Below, piece after piece: positions 1 to 8,179 of a stretch of DNA of 64,000 nucleotides. The number at the start of each line of letters is the position of its first letter. The stretch's first letter is position 1. Position numbers and translations under genes: made by a program. The DNA lies in the NCBI GenBank assembly GCA_032156805.1, contig JALDXQ010000009.1, positions 1-64,000 on the forward strand, given 5' to 3'. Under the pieces are notes generated by a model that saw only the letters and a list, made by a program, of their open reading frames with translations, was not told the DNA's origin and did not search any database. Source of the DNA: Gp6-AA40 sp032156805. GTDB lineage: Bacteria > Acidobacteriota > Vicinamibacteria > Vicinamibacterales > UBA2999.

Positions 1-824
1 CCTGGTGGAGTGGCCCAATCGATGATGCGATCCGCGAGATCGCCGATACGCAGCGGCTGTCCCATGTCGAGCCAGAACACGTCCCCGCCGCGTCCCATGA
101 GGTCGGCCTTGATGATCAGCGACACGGCCTCTTCAGCCGTCATGAAGAAGCGAGTGGCCGCGGGATCGGTTACCGGCACATTGCGGCCGGCCTTGACGGT
201 CTTGGTCATGATCTCGACGACGCTGCCGCTGCTGCCGAGGATGTTGCCGAACCGGACGACCACCGGCCTGAACAACCGGCTGCGCTGGTAGACGGCCACG
301 AGTTCCGCCAGTCGCTTCGTGGCGCCCATGACGCTGCGCGGATCGGCCGCCTTGTCCGACGACACCAGCACGAAACGAGCGCCGATTTCGCGTGCCGCGC
401 GGATGGTCTCGGCCGTGCCAAGCACATTGGTCCGTGTGGCAGCGACGACCGACACCTCCGTCACGGGCACATGCTTGTACGCCGCCGCGTGATAGACGGT
501 ATGAGGGCGAGCGGTCAGGCACGCCGATCTGATGTCCGCACGCCGGCTCACGTCGCCGAGAACGGCATGAACGGCCAGCGACGGATACTCGAGACGCAGT
601 CGATGCTCGATCGAGAACAGGTTGTATTCCGCATGGTCGACCAGCGTCAGCGACGATGGCGCGCACGATGCCAGCTGGCGGGCCAGCTCGGAACCGACGC
701 TGCCACCTGCTCCGGTCACGAGCAGTCGCCTCCCCTTGAGCGCGCGGCGATCGAAGGCCGTCAGCACGCTCTCCACCGGCCGCCCGAGCAGACGCTGCTC
801 GGCGTCGCGGTCCATCTCGATCAC
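1..824 (-). CDS. UDP-sugar 4,6-dehydratase, CapD/FlaA1 (PseB/LegB-like), C-terminus cut by window edge
   Basis: About 274 residues are visible and the reading frame runs off base 1. The Rossmann motif VTGAGGSVGSE lies near residues 34-44, SSDKAADP is downstream, and the catalytic segment is MGATKR (Met-x3-Lys, as in CapD/WbpM/FlaA1 enzymes, instead of Tyr-x3-Lys). The membrane half of WbpM-type proteins is absent, so this is the soluble form. Family members convert UDP-GlcNAc to a 4-keto-6-deoxy sugar, the first step towards pseudaminic, legionaminic or bacillosamine-type sugars. A GTG start at 824 overlaps the motB stop (GTGA) and has GGAGG 7 nt upstream; ATG at 815 is the alternative. Its place at the end of the nonulosonate operon supports the role. 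Whether it inverts C5 (PseB) or retains it (LegB/PglF) cannot be told. Confidence 0.85.
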   Translation of the reverse strand, partial: MIEMDRDAEQRLLGRPVESVLTAFDRRALKGRRLLVTGAGGSVGSELARQLASCAPSSLTLVDHAEYNLFSIEHRLRLEYPSLAVHAVLGDVSRRADIRSACLTARPHTVYHAAAYKHVPVTEVSVVAATRTNVLGTAETIRAAREIGARFVLVSSDKAADPRSVMGATKRLAELVAVYQRSRLFRPVVVRFGNILGSSGSVVEIMTKTVKAGRNVPVTDPAATRFFMTAEEAVSLIIKADLMGRGGDVFWLDMGQPLRIGDLADRIIDWATPP

Positions 825-1513
825 GATGACGCCTCCAGAATCACGATGTCCACGCGACGATTCCGGGCGCGGTTCTCGGGGGAATCATTCGCAACCCGAG
901 GATGAAACTCCGCATAACCGGCCGCCGACAAACGGCGCGGGTTGAAATCGACGCGCTCGACCAGGAACCTGATGACGGTCGCCGCGCGCGCGGTCGACAG
1001 CTCCCAGTTCGAACGAAACTCGCGTGTGCTGATCGGCACGTCATCGGTGTGCCCTTCAATCCGCAGCGGACGCTCGAACGGCTTCACCGCCCGTGCCACT
1101 CGACCGACGAGCTCCAGCGCGGTCGTCGTCATCTCCGTGCTTGCCGGCGCGAACGTCGCTCGTTCGGGCAGCGATACCACCAGGCCTCTGGAGTCTTCGA
1201 TCAGTTCCAGGCGGCCGGCGGCAATCGCATCGGACAGCACTCGTGCCAACTCATCGCGCACGTGGTCGAGCCGCGGCGGGGTCTGCGACACGATCACGCC
1301 CAGATCGGTCGCCGGCGCCGTTGGAGTCTGCGCGATCTCTCCTTCAAAGGCCGAGCGCATCGAGGAGGCGGCTGGCGCCAGTTTGTCGGCATCGACTGTC
1401 GACACGGCGTACATCGTGACGAACAGGGCAAACAGCAGCGTTACGAAATCGGCGTACGACAACAGCCAGCGATCCTGGCCGCCTCCGCGCTGGTGTGGTG
1501 ACGAGTGGCTCAT
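821..1513 (-). CDS. motB: Flagellar stator protein MotB
   Basis: The 230-residue protein has a short cytoplasmic N-terminus, one membrane segment containing SYADFVTLLFALF with the proton-carrying Asp at residue 22, and an OmpA/MotB peptidoglycan-binding domain near 115-228 (EGHTDDVP, NWELSTARA, NRRVDI). It forms the stator ring with MotA and anchors it to the wall. The ATG overlaps the motA stop by four bases, so the two genes are translationally coupled. Finding motAB inside a sugar-biosynthesis operon instead of beside the rod or chemotaxis genes is unusual. Confidence 0.95.
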   Translation of the reverse strand: MSHSSPHQRGGGQDRWLLSYADFVTLLFALFVTMYAVSTVDADKLAPAASSMRSAFEGEIAQTPTAPATDLGVIVSQTPPRLDHVRDELARVLSDAIAAGRLELIEDSRGLVVSLPERATFAPASTEMTTTALELVGRVARAVKPFERPLRIEGHTDDVPISTREFRSNWELSTARAATVIRFLVERVDFNPRRLSAAGYAEFHPRVANDSPENRARNRRVDIVILEASS

Positions 1514-2268
1514 GCCGACAGCACCTTCAGCTTGTGCTCGACGAGACGTGGATTCGTCCGCGCGTGAATCGCAAACAACGCTTCCCCGACCAGATCGCGA
1601 CGCCGGCTCGCGGCCGCCGCGCGCTCGCGCAGGCGGCCAGCCAGTGGAAGGAACAGCAGGTTGGCGCCGCCGACGCCGTAGACAGTCGCAACGAACGCGA
1701 CCGCAATCCCGGACCCGAGCGCGGCCGGCTCCGACAGGTGATGCATGACTTCAATCAGCCCGAGGACCGCACCGAGAATGCCCAGCGTTGGTGCGTAGCC
1801 AGCGGCCGCCTCGAATACCCGTGCCGGCTGTTCTTCATCGGCGTCCCGGGCGCGGCGCTCTGCCGCCACAAGCTCTCGCAACACCTCGATCGACGTCCCG
1901 TCGACGATGAGCGTGAGACCGTCGCGCAGGAGTGAGTGATCGAGGTCACCAATCTCCGCCTCGAGCGACATCAACCCTTTGCGATGCGCCCGGCCGGCAA
2001 TGGCCACGAGCTTCTTCAGGAGTGCATCGGTGTCGTCTCCGGCACGCTCGAACGTCCGGGCCACTGCGACAATCGCGCGCCCAACCTCACGCGGTGAGTA
2101 GCTGATCAGGACAGCCGCACACGTTCCGCCAAACACGATGAGCGCCGCGGGACCCTGAACCAGGGCCTGTGGGGCTCCCCCTTCGAGCAACTGTGCGGCG
2201 ATGACGATCACGACGCCGAGCGGCAGCATCAGCAGTGACGCCACGTCGAGCATCCGCTTGCGGCGCAT
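1510..2268 (-). CDS. motA: Flagellar stator protein MotA
   Basis: The 252-residue protein has membrane segments near residues 7-28, 39-57, 155-175 and 185-210 and a large cytoplasmic loop. The loop keeps the conserved R-x-G-x3-L-E pattern near residues 94-104 that contacts FliG. The TAPTLGILG-type segment before TM3 (here YAPTLGILGAVLG) is typical of MotA/TolQ/ExbB channels. The start overlaps the stop of the upstream cytidylyltransferase by one base (TGATG), and motB follows with an ATGA overlap. It works with MotB as the ion channel that drives rotation. Confidence 0.95.
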   Translation of the reverse strand: MRRKRMLDVASLLMLPLGVVIVIAAQLLEGGAPQALVQGPAALIVFGGTCAAVLISYSPREVGRAIVAVARTFERAGDDTDALLKKLVAIAGRAHRKGLMSLEAEIGDLDHSLLRDGLTLIVDGTSIEVLRELVAAERRARDADEEQPARVFEAAAGYAPTLGILGAVLGLIEVMHHLSEPAALGSGIAVAFVATVYGVGGANLLFLPLAGRLRERAAAASRRRDLVGEALFAIHARTNPRLVEHKLKVLSA

Positions 2269-2960
2269 CAGGCCACCTCGGTGCGGACGGGACGGCCGCC
2301 GGCGTCGATCAACTGTCGAAGTGAAGGCATGTCGGTGCCGGTTCGCTCGAAGATGGTGCGTACATGCGCCAGGTCATCGGCGGTGTCGACGGTCAGACGG
2401 AGCTCTGGCCGCCGCAGCGGCGCGGGCGCCGACAACTGAAGGACGCAGAACAGGTGTGCATTGCGGCGCACGTATGCCGTGACGTGTTCGCGGTCGTCTG
2501 CTTGCGTGGCTTCGCGATCCGCGCGGACCAGGGCATCACGGGTCACGGCCTCGACCGCGGCGCCGTACGGCAATCCCTGTTCGTGGACGTAGTCGGCCTC
2601 GGCGGCGGCAAGGGCTGAGAGCAGGCGGCCGGGCGCCTCGATGTCCGTGCCAGGGTTGTCACCGGTCGCGCGGACGATCGACTCGAAGCCGAAGGCATCG
2701 GCTGCCGCGACGAACCGGCCCAGCACGTCGTTGGCATCGCCGCGGAACACGGACGCGCCGAGGCGCGACGCGACCTCGACGAGCGCCTGATCCTCGGGCC
2801 GATCGGTCGTCGCGAGCACGACCGGTGCGGCGCCGGCACACATCAGGCGCCTCAGGCAGTGCTCGAGGATCGTCTGACCCCCAATCGTGGCGAGCGCCTT
2901 GCCCGGGAGGCGAGAGGATCCCAGCCGCGCCTGCAGGATGATGCCGGCCCCCGTCCGCAT
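2268..2960 (-). CDS. Nonulosonate cytidylyltransferase (PseF/SpsF-like)
   Basis: The 230-residue protein has the nucleotidyltransferase N-terminus IILQARLGSSRLPGKAL (about residues 7-23), followed by ILEHCLRRL and later RATGDNPGTDIE, the pattern of the SpsF/PseF cytidylyltransferase family. The expected reaction is activation of a nonulosonic acid with CTP to the CMP sugar used by a flagellin glycosyltransferase. It lies downstream of the NeuB-type synthase and is joined to both neighbours by one-base stop/start overlaps (TAATG upstream, TGATG downstream). Substrate (pseudaminic or legionaminic type) is inferred only from context. Confidence 0.8.
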   Translation of the reverse strand: MRTGAGIILQARLGSSRLPGKALATIGGQTILEHCLRRLMCAGAAPVVLATTDRPEDQALVEVASRLGASVFRGDANDVLGRFVAAADAFGFESIVRATGDNPGTDIEAPGRLLSALAAAEADYVHEQGLPYGAAVEAVTRDALVRADREATQADDREHVTAYVRRNAHLFCVLQLSAPAPLRRPELRLTVDTADDLAHVRTIFERTGTDMPSLRQLIDAGGRPVRTEVA

Positions 2961-3973
2961 TACGCGACCTCTCCCATGCGCGCGCGAGGTTCACAGACGG
3001 GAAGACGCAGGCTCGTCTCGTCGAGAAAGAACGACGTTTCGTAGCTCGTCATCCAGGTGCCTTCCTTGAAGTCGCCGATCGCCGGCGGCACCGGGATGCC
3101 GAGCGCCATCTTGATGAGCAGCTTGGGAAAGTCCGCGCCGGCGGCAATCGTCAGCGGAATGCCTCCTGAGAACCGCGGGTTGATCTCGAAGATCGCCGGC
3201 CAGCCCTCGCGAAGACGGCACTGGATGTTGAATGCGCCGACAAACGCAATGGCCTGACACACGTGTTCCGCGAGCTCGATGAGCGCCGGCCACTTGACCG
3301 TTCGGCCGCGGTCCATCACACCGGCACGAATGACGACGCGCTCGCGCGGCACGATGTGAACCGGCCGGCCGGTCAGATCGCACAGCACGTCGATCGTGTA
3401 CTCGGGACTCTCGAGGTACTCCTGGATGACGGGATTGTCGACGTAGCGAACGAAGAAGGCGAGCTCGCGTTTGTTGCGGATCCGGTGCGCGCCAACTGCT
3501 CCGCGCCCTATTCGAGGCTTGATGAAGAGCGGAAACGGCGGCTTCGACACCAGGTCCTTGGGAAGATAGGTCCGCGCCGCCGGAATGCCAGCGGCCGCCA
3601 GCTGGCGCCACGTGGCGTACTTGTCATTGCACAGTGCCGCTGTCTGCTCCGACGAACACGCGGCCAGCGTTCCCAGCGCGGCAAACTTCTCTCGCGCCGC
3701 GCCAAACAGCTCGACCTCATCATCGATGGTGGGCACGGCCAGGCCGATGCGCTCGGCCTCGCAAATCTTCAACAACTCCGAGAGGTATTCCGGGTCGTGC
3801 GCGAGCGGGACGCGATAGGCGCGATCGGCGACCTGCACGGCCGGGGACAACGGGTTGACGTCGGTCACGACCACGCGACCGGGCACGCCGAGTGAGGCAA
3901 TCGCGTTCTTGAACGCCTGCACGAGCGGCACGCGACGCGACGCCGCCGTGATCAATACGTTCATGCCGCTCAC
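2960..3973 (-). CDS. ATP-grasp ligase (carbamoyl-phosphate-synthase-like) in the sugar operon
   Basis: The 337-residue protein has an N-terminal pre-ATP-grasp fold (MNVLITAASRRVPLV), a lysine-containing nucleotide strand FPLFIKPRIGRGAVGAH near 149-165, and the metal-binding FEINPRFSGG near 268-277. ATP-grasp enzymes join a carboxylate to an amine or thiol through an acyl phosphate. In this operon it could add an amino acid or other acyl group to a sugar intermediate; that is inference. It starts at GTG 3973 (GTGA overlap with the NeuB stop); ATG 3964, preceded by GAGGTGAG, is an equally good start. It is not part of the standard pseudaminic or legionaminic pathway, which makes it the odd member of the operon. 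Confidence 0.75.
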   Translation of the reverse strand: MSGMNVLITAASRRVPLVQAFKNAIASLGVPGRVVVTDVNPLSPAVQVADRAYRVPLAHDPEYLSELLKICEAERIGLAVPTIDDEVELFGAAREKFAALGTLAACSSEQTAALCNDKYATWRQLAAAGIPAARTYLPKDLVSKPPFPLFIKPRIGRGAVGAHRIRNKRELAFFVRYVDNPVIQEYLESPEYTIDVLCDLTGRPVHIVPRERVVIRAGVMDRGRTVKWPALIELAEHVCQAIAFVGAFNIQCRLREGWPAIFEINPRFSGGIPLTIAAGADFPKLLIKMALGIPVPPAIGDFKEGTWMTSYETSFFLDETSLRLPVCEPRARMGEVA

Positions 3974-5013
3974 CTCATCTCTCCGCCAAGGTCACCCAGA
4001 TCGAAGGGAGCGCCCGCACTGATGTCGCGCTGCAACGTCGCACCCACGAGCGCGGCAATCCGCGCTGGCGCGACCCGCGTTGCCGGCCGCAACGCAATGA
4101 CATCGTCCTGTGACACCTGCTCGCCGGCCCGCATGGCTCGACGCGCGTAGAGACCGCGCCGGCTCGCGGTCACGTTGACTGCCTCTGCCGACTGGCACAC
4201 CTTGACGCCCGATCCCAGTGAACGGCGGGCCTGCTCCATCGCGCGGATGATCGCGGCAAGCTCACTTGGCGTGCTGGAGACGGCCGCATCAATGGCGGTG
4301 GTATCTCCCTCGAGCACGAGATGCCGTTCGTAGATACATGCGCCGAGCGTGACGGCCGTCACAGCCGACACAAGGCCGTTGCCGTGATCGGACAGCCCGA
4401 CGGGCTGCCGGAAGGCATCGGCCAGTGTTGCGATCGCGCGAAGGTTCTCGGAACCAGGCGGCACCGGGTAGGCCGACACACAGTGGAGGATCGCTGTCTG
4501 GCTGGCGCCGGCTCCTCGCGCTGCGGCAAGTGCTGCTTCGACGTCGGTCAGATCGCTCATGCCGCTCGAGATGACGACCGGGCGTCCAATGGCCGCGACC
4601 TTGCCGATCAACCCCAGATACGTGATGTCGCCGCTGGCGATCTTGTAGGCGTCGAACCCGATCTCGGTGAGGGCCGGAATCACGTCTTCGGCAAACGGCG
4701 TCGTCATGACGGCGAGGCCGTGCCTTCGCGCGCGCGAGACGACCTCCTGGTGACCATGGAGGTCGAGCTCGAAGGTGGCAAAGAACTCTCTGAGCGACGA
4801 GGCCTGCACGTGAGCGGGAGCCGGACAGGCCGCCGCCACGAGGCGATCGGCGTACAGCGTCTGCAGCTTCACGGCGCTGGCGCCCGCGTCCGCGGCAGCG
4901 TCGACGAGTTCGAGCGCCCAGTCGACCGAGCCGCCGTGGTTCAATCCGATCTCGGCAATCACGAACACCGGCGCGTCCGGCCCAATCCGGCGCCCAGCAA
5001 TCTCACGCAGCAT
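3970..5013 (-). CDS. NeuB-family nonulosonic acid synthase (PseI/LegI/SpsE-like)
   Basis: The 347-residue protein has a NeuB catalytic barrel near residues 12-250, with VFVIAEIGLNHGG at the start, SGMSDL in the middle and SDHGNG later, and a C-terminal SAF/antifreeze-like domain near 285-343. The family condenses phosphoenolpyruvate with a six-carbon amino sugar to a nine-carbon sialic-acid-like sugar. The frame is open further upstream, but the ATG at 5013 is chosen because it places the family N-terminus right after the start. It lies 11 bases inside the HAD gene, matching the overlaps seen through the operon. Confidence 0.88.
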   Translation of the reverse strand: MLREIAGRRIGPDAPVFVIAEIGLNHGGSVDWALELVDAAADAGASAVKLQTLYADRLVAAACPAPAHVQASSLREFFATFELDLHGHQEVVSRARRHGLAVMTTPFAEDVIPALTEIGFDAYKIASGDITYLGLIGKVAAIGRPVVISSGMSDLTDVEAALAAARGAGASQTAILHCVSAYPVPPGSENLRAIATLADAFRQPVGLSDHGNGLVSAVTAVTLGACIYERHLVLEGDTTAIDAAVSSTPSELAAIIRAMEQARRSLGSGVKVCQSAEAVNVTASRRGLYARRAMRAGEQVSQDDVIALRPATRVAPARIAALVGATLQRDISAGAPFDLGDLGGEMR

Positions 5014-5677
5014 GGGCCATCCCCTGACCAACGAGCGTGGCCGCCACGCGCGGCACATCGTTGAGAAGGTGCACGACCGCGTCGGCATCGGGAGGAGGCA
5101 CACGCCCGGCACCGGCGAGAAAGATCGTTCGTATGCCCACAGCACGAGCTCCCTCGATGTCGTTCACCGGATCGTCCCCGACCATCACGGTGCTCTCCGG
5201 AGCCACCTGCAGCCGACGCAGGACCTCGATGAACGGTGCGCGAGCCGGTTTGCCCCCAGGGGCGTGTTCGCTCGCATACACAACGTGATCGACCAGCGTC
5301 TCGAGTCCAAGCGCCTGAACTTTCCTGACCTGGATGGATGGATCGCCATTGGTCAGAATCGCTGTCCGCCATCCTGCTTCGCGAAGCGCGCTCAGCGCGC
5401 TGAGTGCGCCATGTTTCAGCCAGAGCTGAGGGGTGTGCGTCTGATACTCGCGAATGAGATCGCTCACGATCGCCGAATCGAGGCGATAGGCCTGGCACAG
5501 CCGCTGAAACTCGGTGCCGCGATGGCCAAGCTCGCGCATACGGCGAAGACTGCCGTACACATCCCTGGCCGGCACGCCACAGTGCCGATCGACGTAGGTT
5601 GCAACCGCGGCAAACCCGCTGTGCACGTGCTGGATGTGGGGATACAAGGTGTCGTCGAGGTCGAAGATCACAGCCAT
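5003..5677 (-). CDS. HAD-superfamily hydrolase
   Basis: The 224-residue protein has motif I FDLDDTLYP (Asp6 and Asp8), motif II ILTNGDPS, a lysine in GGKPARAP and motif IV GDDPVNDIEGA near 165-175, so all catalytic residues are present. It resembles phosphoglycolate-phosphatase/pyrophosphatase-like HAD enzymes. It starts right after the PseG stop and overlaps the NeuB-type gene by 11 bases. A phosphatase acting on a nonulosonic acid 9-phosphate or another sugar phosphate would fit the context, but NeuB enzymes of the PseI type do not need one, so the true substrate is open. Confidence 0.8.
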   Translation of the reverse strand: MAVIFDLDDTLYPHIQHVHSGFAAVATYVDRHCGVPARDVYGSLRRMRELGHRGTEFQRLCQAYRLDSAIVSDLIREYQTHTPQLWLKHGALSALSALREAGWRTAILTNGDPSIQVRKVQALGLETLVDHVVYASEHAPGGKPARAPFIEVLRRLQVAPESTVMVGDDPVNDIEGARAVGIRTIFLAGAGRVPPPDADAVVHLLNDVPRVAATLVGQGMAHAA

Positions 5678-6646
5678 CTAGCGAGACTCTCCAGCGGCTG
5701 CCAGACGCGCCACCGCAGCAGCGGCGCGGAATGCGCCTCGTCCATCAATCAACCGTCTTCCCATCCGGGACAGATGCCGTTGCATCGTGGCGTCGCTCAG
5801 AAGCGACACGCACTCTTCGGCCACGCGCTCTGCCGACACGATGCCCCGTGCCGATCCTCTTGCGGCACCACGCGCGACGAATGCGGCAACCGTGGGACGC
5901 TGCGCGGGCACGACCGCAACACCAATCGCCGGCGTACCAAGGGCGCACGCTTCGTACAGCGAGACTCCCCCGCCGACGACCGCAACGCTGGCGCGTGCCA
6001 TTTCCTGGCGAAGGCTTTGACTGGGTCCAACCCAGGTGATCTGCTCGCGCACCGGAACCGGCGTGCTGACGAAGCCTCCCGCGACGCGCACCGTTGCGCG
6101 CGGGTCGGCATCGACAATGGCTTCGGCGATATCAACGGCGAGCTCGGCTCGGGGCCCACCGCCAAGGGCAACCAGCACGGCGAAGGGGTCGCGCGGCTCC
6201 TCCTCGTCGGGGATTGACGGGTCGAGCAGCGCATAACGCGGGCCGGAAAGCGTCGTTCCACGGCGCGCGCGACCATTCATCGTCACGCTGCCGTCGATCA
6301 CCAGGTCGGCGTCGAGACATCCGAGCCCAAGGTCGTGCACGCTGACCACCAGGCAACCGGCGCGACGGCCGGCTGCGATCCAGCGACGGGCATCTGCCGC
6401 CACCGGGTCGTCGACTACGAGAACATCCGGTGCCAGCGATCGCAGCAGCTGCAACGGACCGCCCTGCACCACGTCGCATCCCAGCCCGAGTGCGGCTTCC
6501 TGCACCGCTGCCCCGCCTCGCAGTGCAACCAGCGGGCGGACTCCCAGCGCACGCGCCAGAGATCGGCAGCGCACGAGGTGACCGAATCCACGGCGCGCAC
6601 CGGCCGGGGCACGAAACAGCACTCGCAGATCAGCGCAGGATGTCAT
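5678..6646 (-). CDS. pseG: UDP-sugar hydrolase PseG-like (SpsG family)
   Basis: The 322-residue protein has two GT-B-like halves. The N-terminus carries RRGFGHLVRCRSLARAL near residues 18-34, the G-x-GH-x2-RC signature of PseG with the catalytic His at about 23; the C-terminal half has LGGGPRAE and VVGGGVSLYEACALGTPAI. PseG removes UDP from the 2,4-diamino sugar nucleotide before the NeuB-type condensation. The chosen ATG at 6646 lies inside the end of the aminotransferase gene (17-base overlap) and gives the usual family length. The frame is open upstream, but that part matches nothing. Confidence 0.82.
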   Translation of the reverse strand: MTSCADLRVLFRAPAGARRGFGHLVRCRSLARALGVRPLVALRGGAAVQEAALGLGCDVVQGGPLQLLRSLAPDVLVVDDPVAADARRWIAAGRRAGCLVVSVHDLGLGCLDADLVIDGSVTMNGRARRGTTLSGPRYALLDPSIPDEEEPRDPFAVLVALGGGPRAELAVDIAEAIVDADPRATVRVAGGFVSTPVPVREQITWVGPSQSLRQEMARASVAVVGGGVSLYEACALGTPAIGVAVVPAQRPTVAAFVARGAARGSARGIVSAERVAEECVSLLSDATMQRHLSRMGRRLIDGRGAFRAAAAVARLAAAGESR

Positions 6647-7880
6647 GGCAAGCGTCGATGACACGATCGACTGACGTGTCATCCATGGCTGCCGACAAGG
6701 GCAGCGAAAGGGTTGAGTCGTAGACCGACTCGGCGACTGGAAACATGCCGCGCCGGAAGCCGAATCGCTCCCGGTAGTACTGGTGCAGATGCACCGGGCG
6801 GAAATGAATGCTCGTCGAGATGCCGCGATCGCGCAGCTTGTCGCTGAGCTCGTCGCGCGACAGCCCGGCGGCCGCGGAGTCGAGGAGCACCGGATAGAGA
6901 TGTCGCGCGTGCACGCTGCCCTCACCCGCGTGGGCAGGCAGACGCAGCGGCAGCGTGGCCAGGCCGGCGTCGTAACGCGCGCAGATGGCGACACGGCGAT
7001 CGTGCATCCGTCGCAGCCGTGCGAGCTGATGCAGTCCGATCGCGGCCTGGATATCCATCATGTTGTACTTGAAGCCCGGCATCACCACGTCGTAGTGAGC
7101 ATTGCCATTTGGCGTGTAGCGCGCCCACGCATCCCGGCTCATGCCGTGCAGTGAGGCTGCTCGCATCAGCGTCGCGGCAGCGGTGTCGTTGGTGGTCACC
7201 ATGCCGCCTTCACCGGTCGTCAGGTTCTTCGTGGCGTAGAAGCTGAAGCAGGTGAAATCGGCAATCGATCCCACCTTGAGACCGTCGGCAACTCCTTCCA
7301 CGCAATGCGCGGCGTCCTCGACGATTCGAAGACCGCGCAGCTCCGACATGCGCCGGAAGGCCACCATGTCGGCAGGCAGGCCGGCGTAGTGAACCGGCAT
7401 CAGCACACGCGTTCGCGGCGTGATCGCCGCCTGCGCGGCAGCTGGATCGATGTTGTGCGAGATCGGATCGATGTCGGCGAAGACCGGTGTGGCCCCGGCA
7501 TGCAGCACCACATTTGCGGTCGCGCAGAACGTCAACGGTGTGGTGATGACTTCGTCGCCGCTGCCGATTCCTGTGGCGATGAGTGAGAGGTGCAGCGCCG
7601 CGGTGCACGAATTGACCGCGATCGCGTAACGCGCGCCGACGTACTCCGCGAACGTGTGCTCGAATTCCGCGACGCGCGGCCCGGTGGACAGCCATCCCGA
7701 TTCCAGCGTCGCCACGACCTCGGCAATCTCGTCGGGGCCGATGGATGGTGTGGCGAATGGAACACGTGCCCTGCGATCCGAGGGTGCGACGGGGCGAGGG
7801 TGCGAGCGTCCGGTCGCGGGGGTCCCAAGGTCCGAGGGTTCGGGTCCGAGCGTGCGAAAGCGAGAAGGTGCCGGCGACAT
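6630..7880 (-). CDS. DegT/DnrJ/EryC1 sugar aminotransferase (PseC/LegC/SpsC-like) with a repeat-encoded N-terminus
   Basis: The 416-residue reading frame contains a full type I PLP sugar aminotransferase from residue 41 (VPFATPSIGPDEI). It includes NSCTAALHL, VEDAAH and SFYATKNLTTGEGG with the PLP lysine at about 218. It would aminate the 4-keto sugar made by the dehydratase. Residues 4-36 are Pro/Arg-rich and unlike the family; they are encoded by a 7-nt-phase repeat, and no ATG, GTG or TTG lies in frame between 7880 and the conserved part. Either the repeat-encoded leader is really translated or a rare start codon is used. This is the first gene of the operon and diverges from fliC. Confidence 0.85.
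   Translation of the reverse strand: MSPAPSRFRTLGPEPSDLGTPATGRSHPRPVAPSDRRARVPFATPSIGPDEIAEVVATLESGWLSTGPRVAEFEHTFAEYVGARYAIAVNSCTAALHLSLIATGIGSGDEVITTPLTFCATANVVLHAGATPVFADIDPISHNIDPAAAQAAITPRTRVLMPVHYAGLPADMVAFRRMSELRGLRIVEDAAHCVEGVADGLKVGSIADFTCFSFYATKNLTTGEGGMVTTNDTAAATLMRAASLHGMSRDAWARYTPNGNAHYDVVMPGFKYNMMDIQAAIGLHQLARLRRMHDRRVAICARYDAGLATLPLRLPAHAGEGSVHARHLYPVLLDSAAAGLSRDELSDKLRDRGISTSIHFRPVHLHQYYRERFGFRRGMFPVAESVYDSTLSLPLSAAMDDTSVDRVIDACHDILR
7776..7870. repeat. Degenerate heptad-repeat element inside the 5' end of the aminotransferase gene
   Basis: The plus strand shows units such as GGTCCGA, GGGTTCG, GGTGCGA and GCGTGCG recurring at 7-nt steps with occasional one-base slips over about 95 bases. 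It belongs to the same architectural class as the intergenic heptad elements at 9013, 11487, 34065, 45773, 48428, 56947 and 60588. Here it lies within the open reading frame and supplies its first 33 or so codons. Confidence 0.7.
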
Positions 7881-7900
7881 CTGATCTCGACGCCCAGCTG

Positions 7901-7916
7901 TGCAACGTGAATACCC
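7901..7916 (-). promoter_or_regulatory. Possible sigma54 promoter for the sugar/motAB operon
   Basis: On the minus strand GG and GC are separated by exactly 10 bases and the -12 part is TTGCA, which fits the sigma54 consensus; the -24 part (GGTAT) is a poor match to GGCAC. The predicted transcript start would be about 10 nt before the ATG at 7880, leaving almost no leader, so this is tentative. Confidence 0.35.
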
Positions 7917-8052
7917 GCCATGCCGGTCGCCCGGGCGTCGCGCATAAACCCGGTACAGCGATCTTTGCTAGGAATTCGAGGGGTCAAGGCCGGAGGCCTG
8001 CGTGAGGCTTGTCGGCTCCCCGACATCACGGACGCGTCCCCGGCCTCATGGA

Positions 8053-8078
8053 GGTCCGGCTGAAGCCGGACACTACGG
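8053..8078. repeat. GTCCGG-palindrome repeat, copy 1
   Basis: A palindrome with arms GTCCGGCT and AGCCGGAC followed by ACTACGG. Related copies occur at 51254-51275 (opposite orientation), 55055-55078 and 55088-55112. It ends one base before the -35 box of the fliC promoter. Confidence 0.75.
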
Positions 8079-8079
8079 T

Positions 8080-8106
8080 TAAAGAATCTCAACCCCTTCC
8101 CGATTA
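8080..8106 (+). promoter_or_regulatory. Sigma28 (FliA) promoter of fliC
   Basis: TAAAGAAT, 11-base spacer, CCCGATTA: a close match to the flagellar sigma consensus TAAAGTTT-N11-GCCGATAA, with exact spacing. It lies about 80 bases before the flagellin ATG. fliA and its anti-sigma factor flgM are both in this window. Confidence 0.85.
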
Positions 8107-8124
8107 CCTCCCCGATTAGAAATG

Positions 8125-8179
8125 GCGGCCCAAGTGGCCGCTCGCGGCCCGCAAGGATGCGGGTTCGTATTCAAGGAGG
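8125..8179 (+). promoter_or_regulatory. fliC leader with two CsrA-type binding sites
   Basis: A GCGGCC/GGCCGC hairpin (8125-8141) is followed by a CCCGC/GCGGG hairpin (8148-8163) whose loop is AAGGAT. The segment CAAGGATG matches the core of the CsrA SELEX consensus (CARGGAUG), and GGA in a hairpin loop is the preferred presentation. A second CAAGGA (8172-8177) overlaps the Shine-Dalgarno AAGGAGG (8173-8179), nine bases before the ATG. Two such sites, one covering the ribosome binding site, are the arrangement known for flagellin leaders controlled by CsrA and FliW; both proteins are encoded at 13859-14516. Confidence 0.7.

Noticed and set aside
7532..8092. Minus-strand frame that covers the heptad repeat and the pseC/fliC gap
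   Set aside because: It overlaps the aminotransferase in another frame and includes the palindromic repeat; no similarity to any family, so the gap is treated as a control region.
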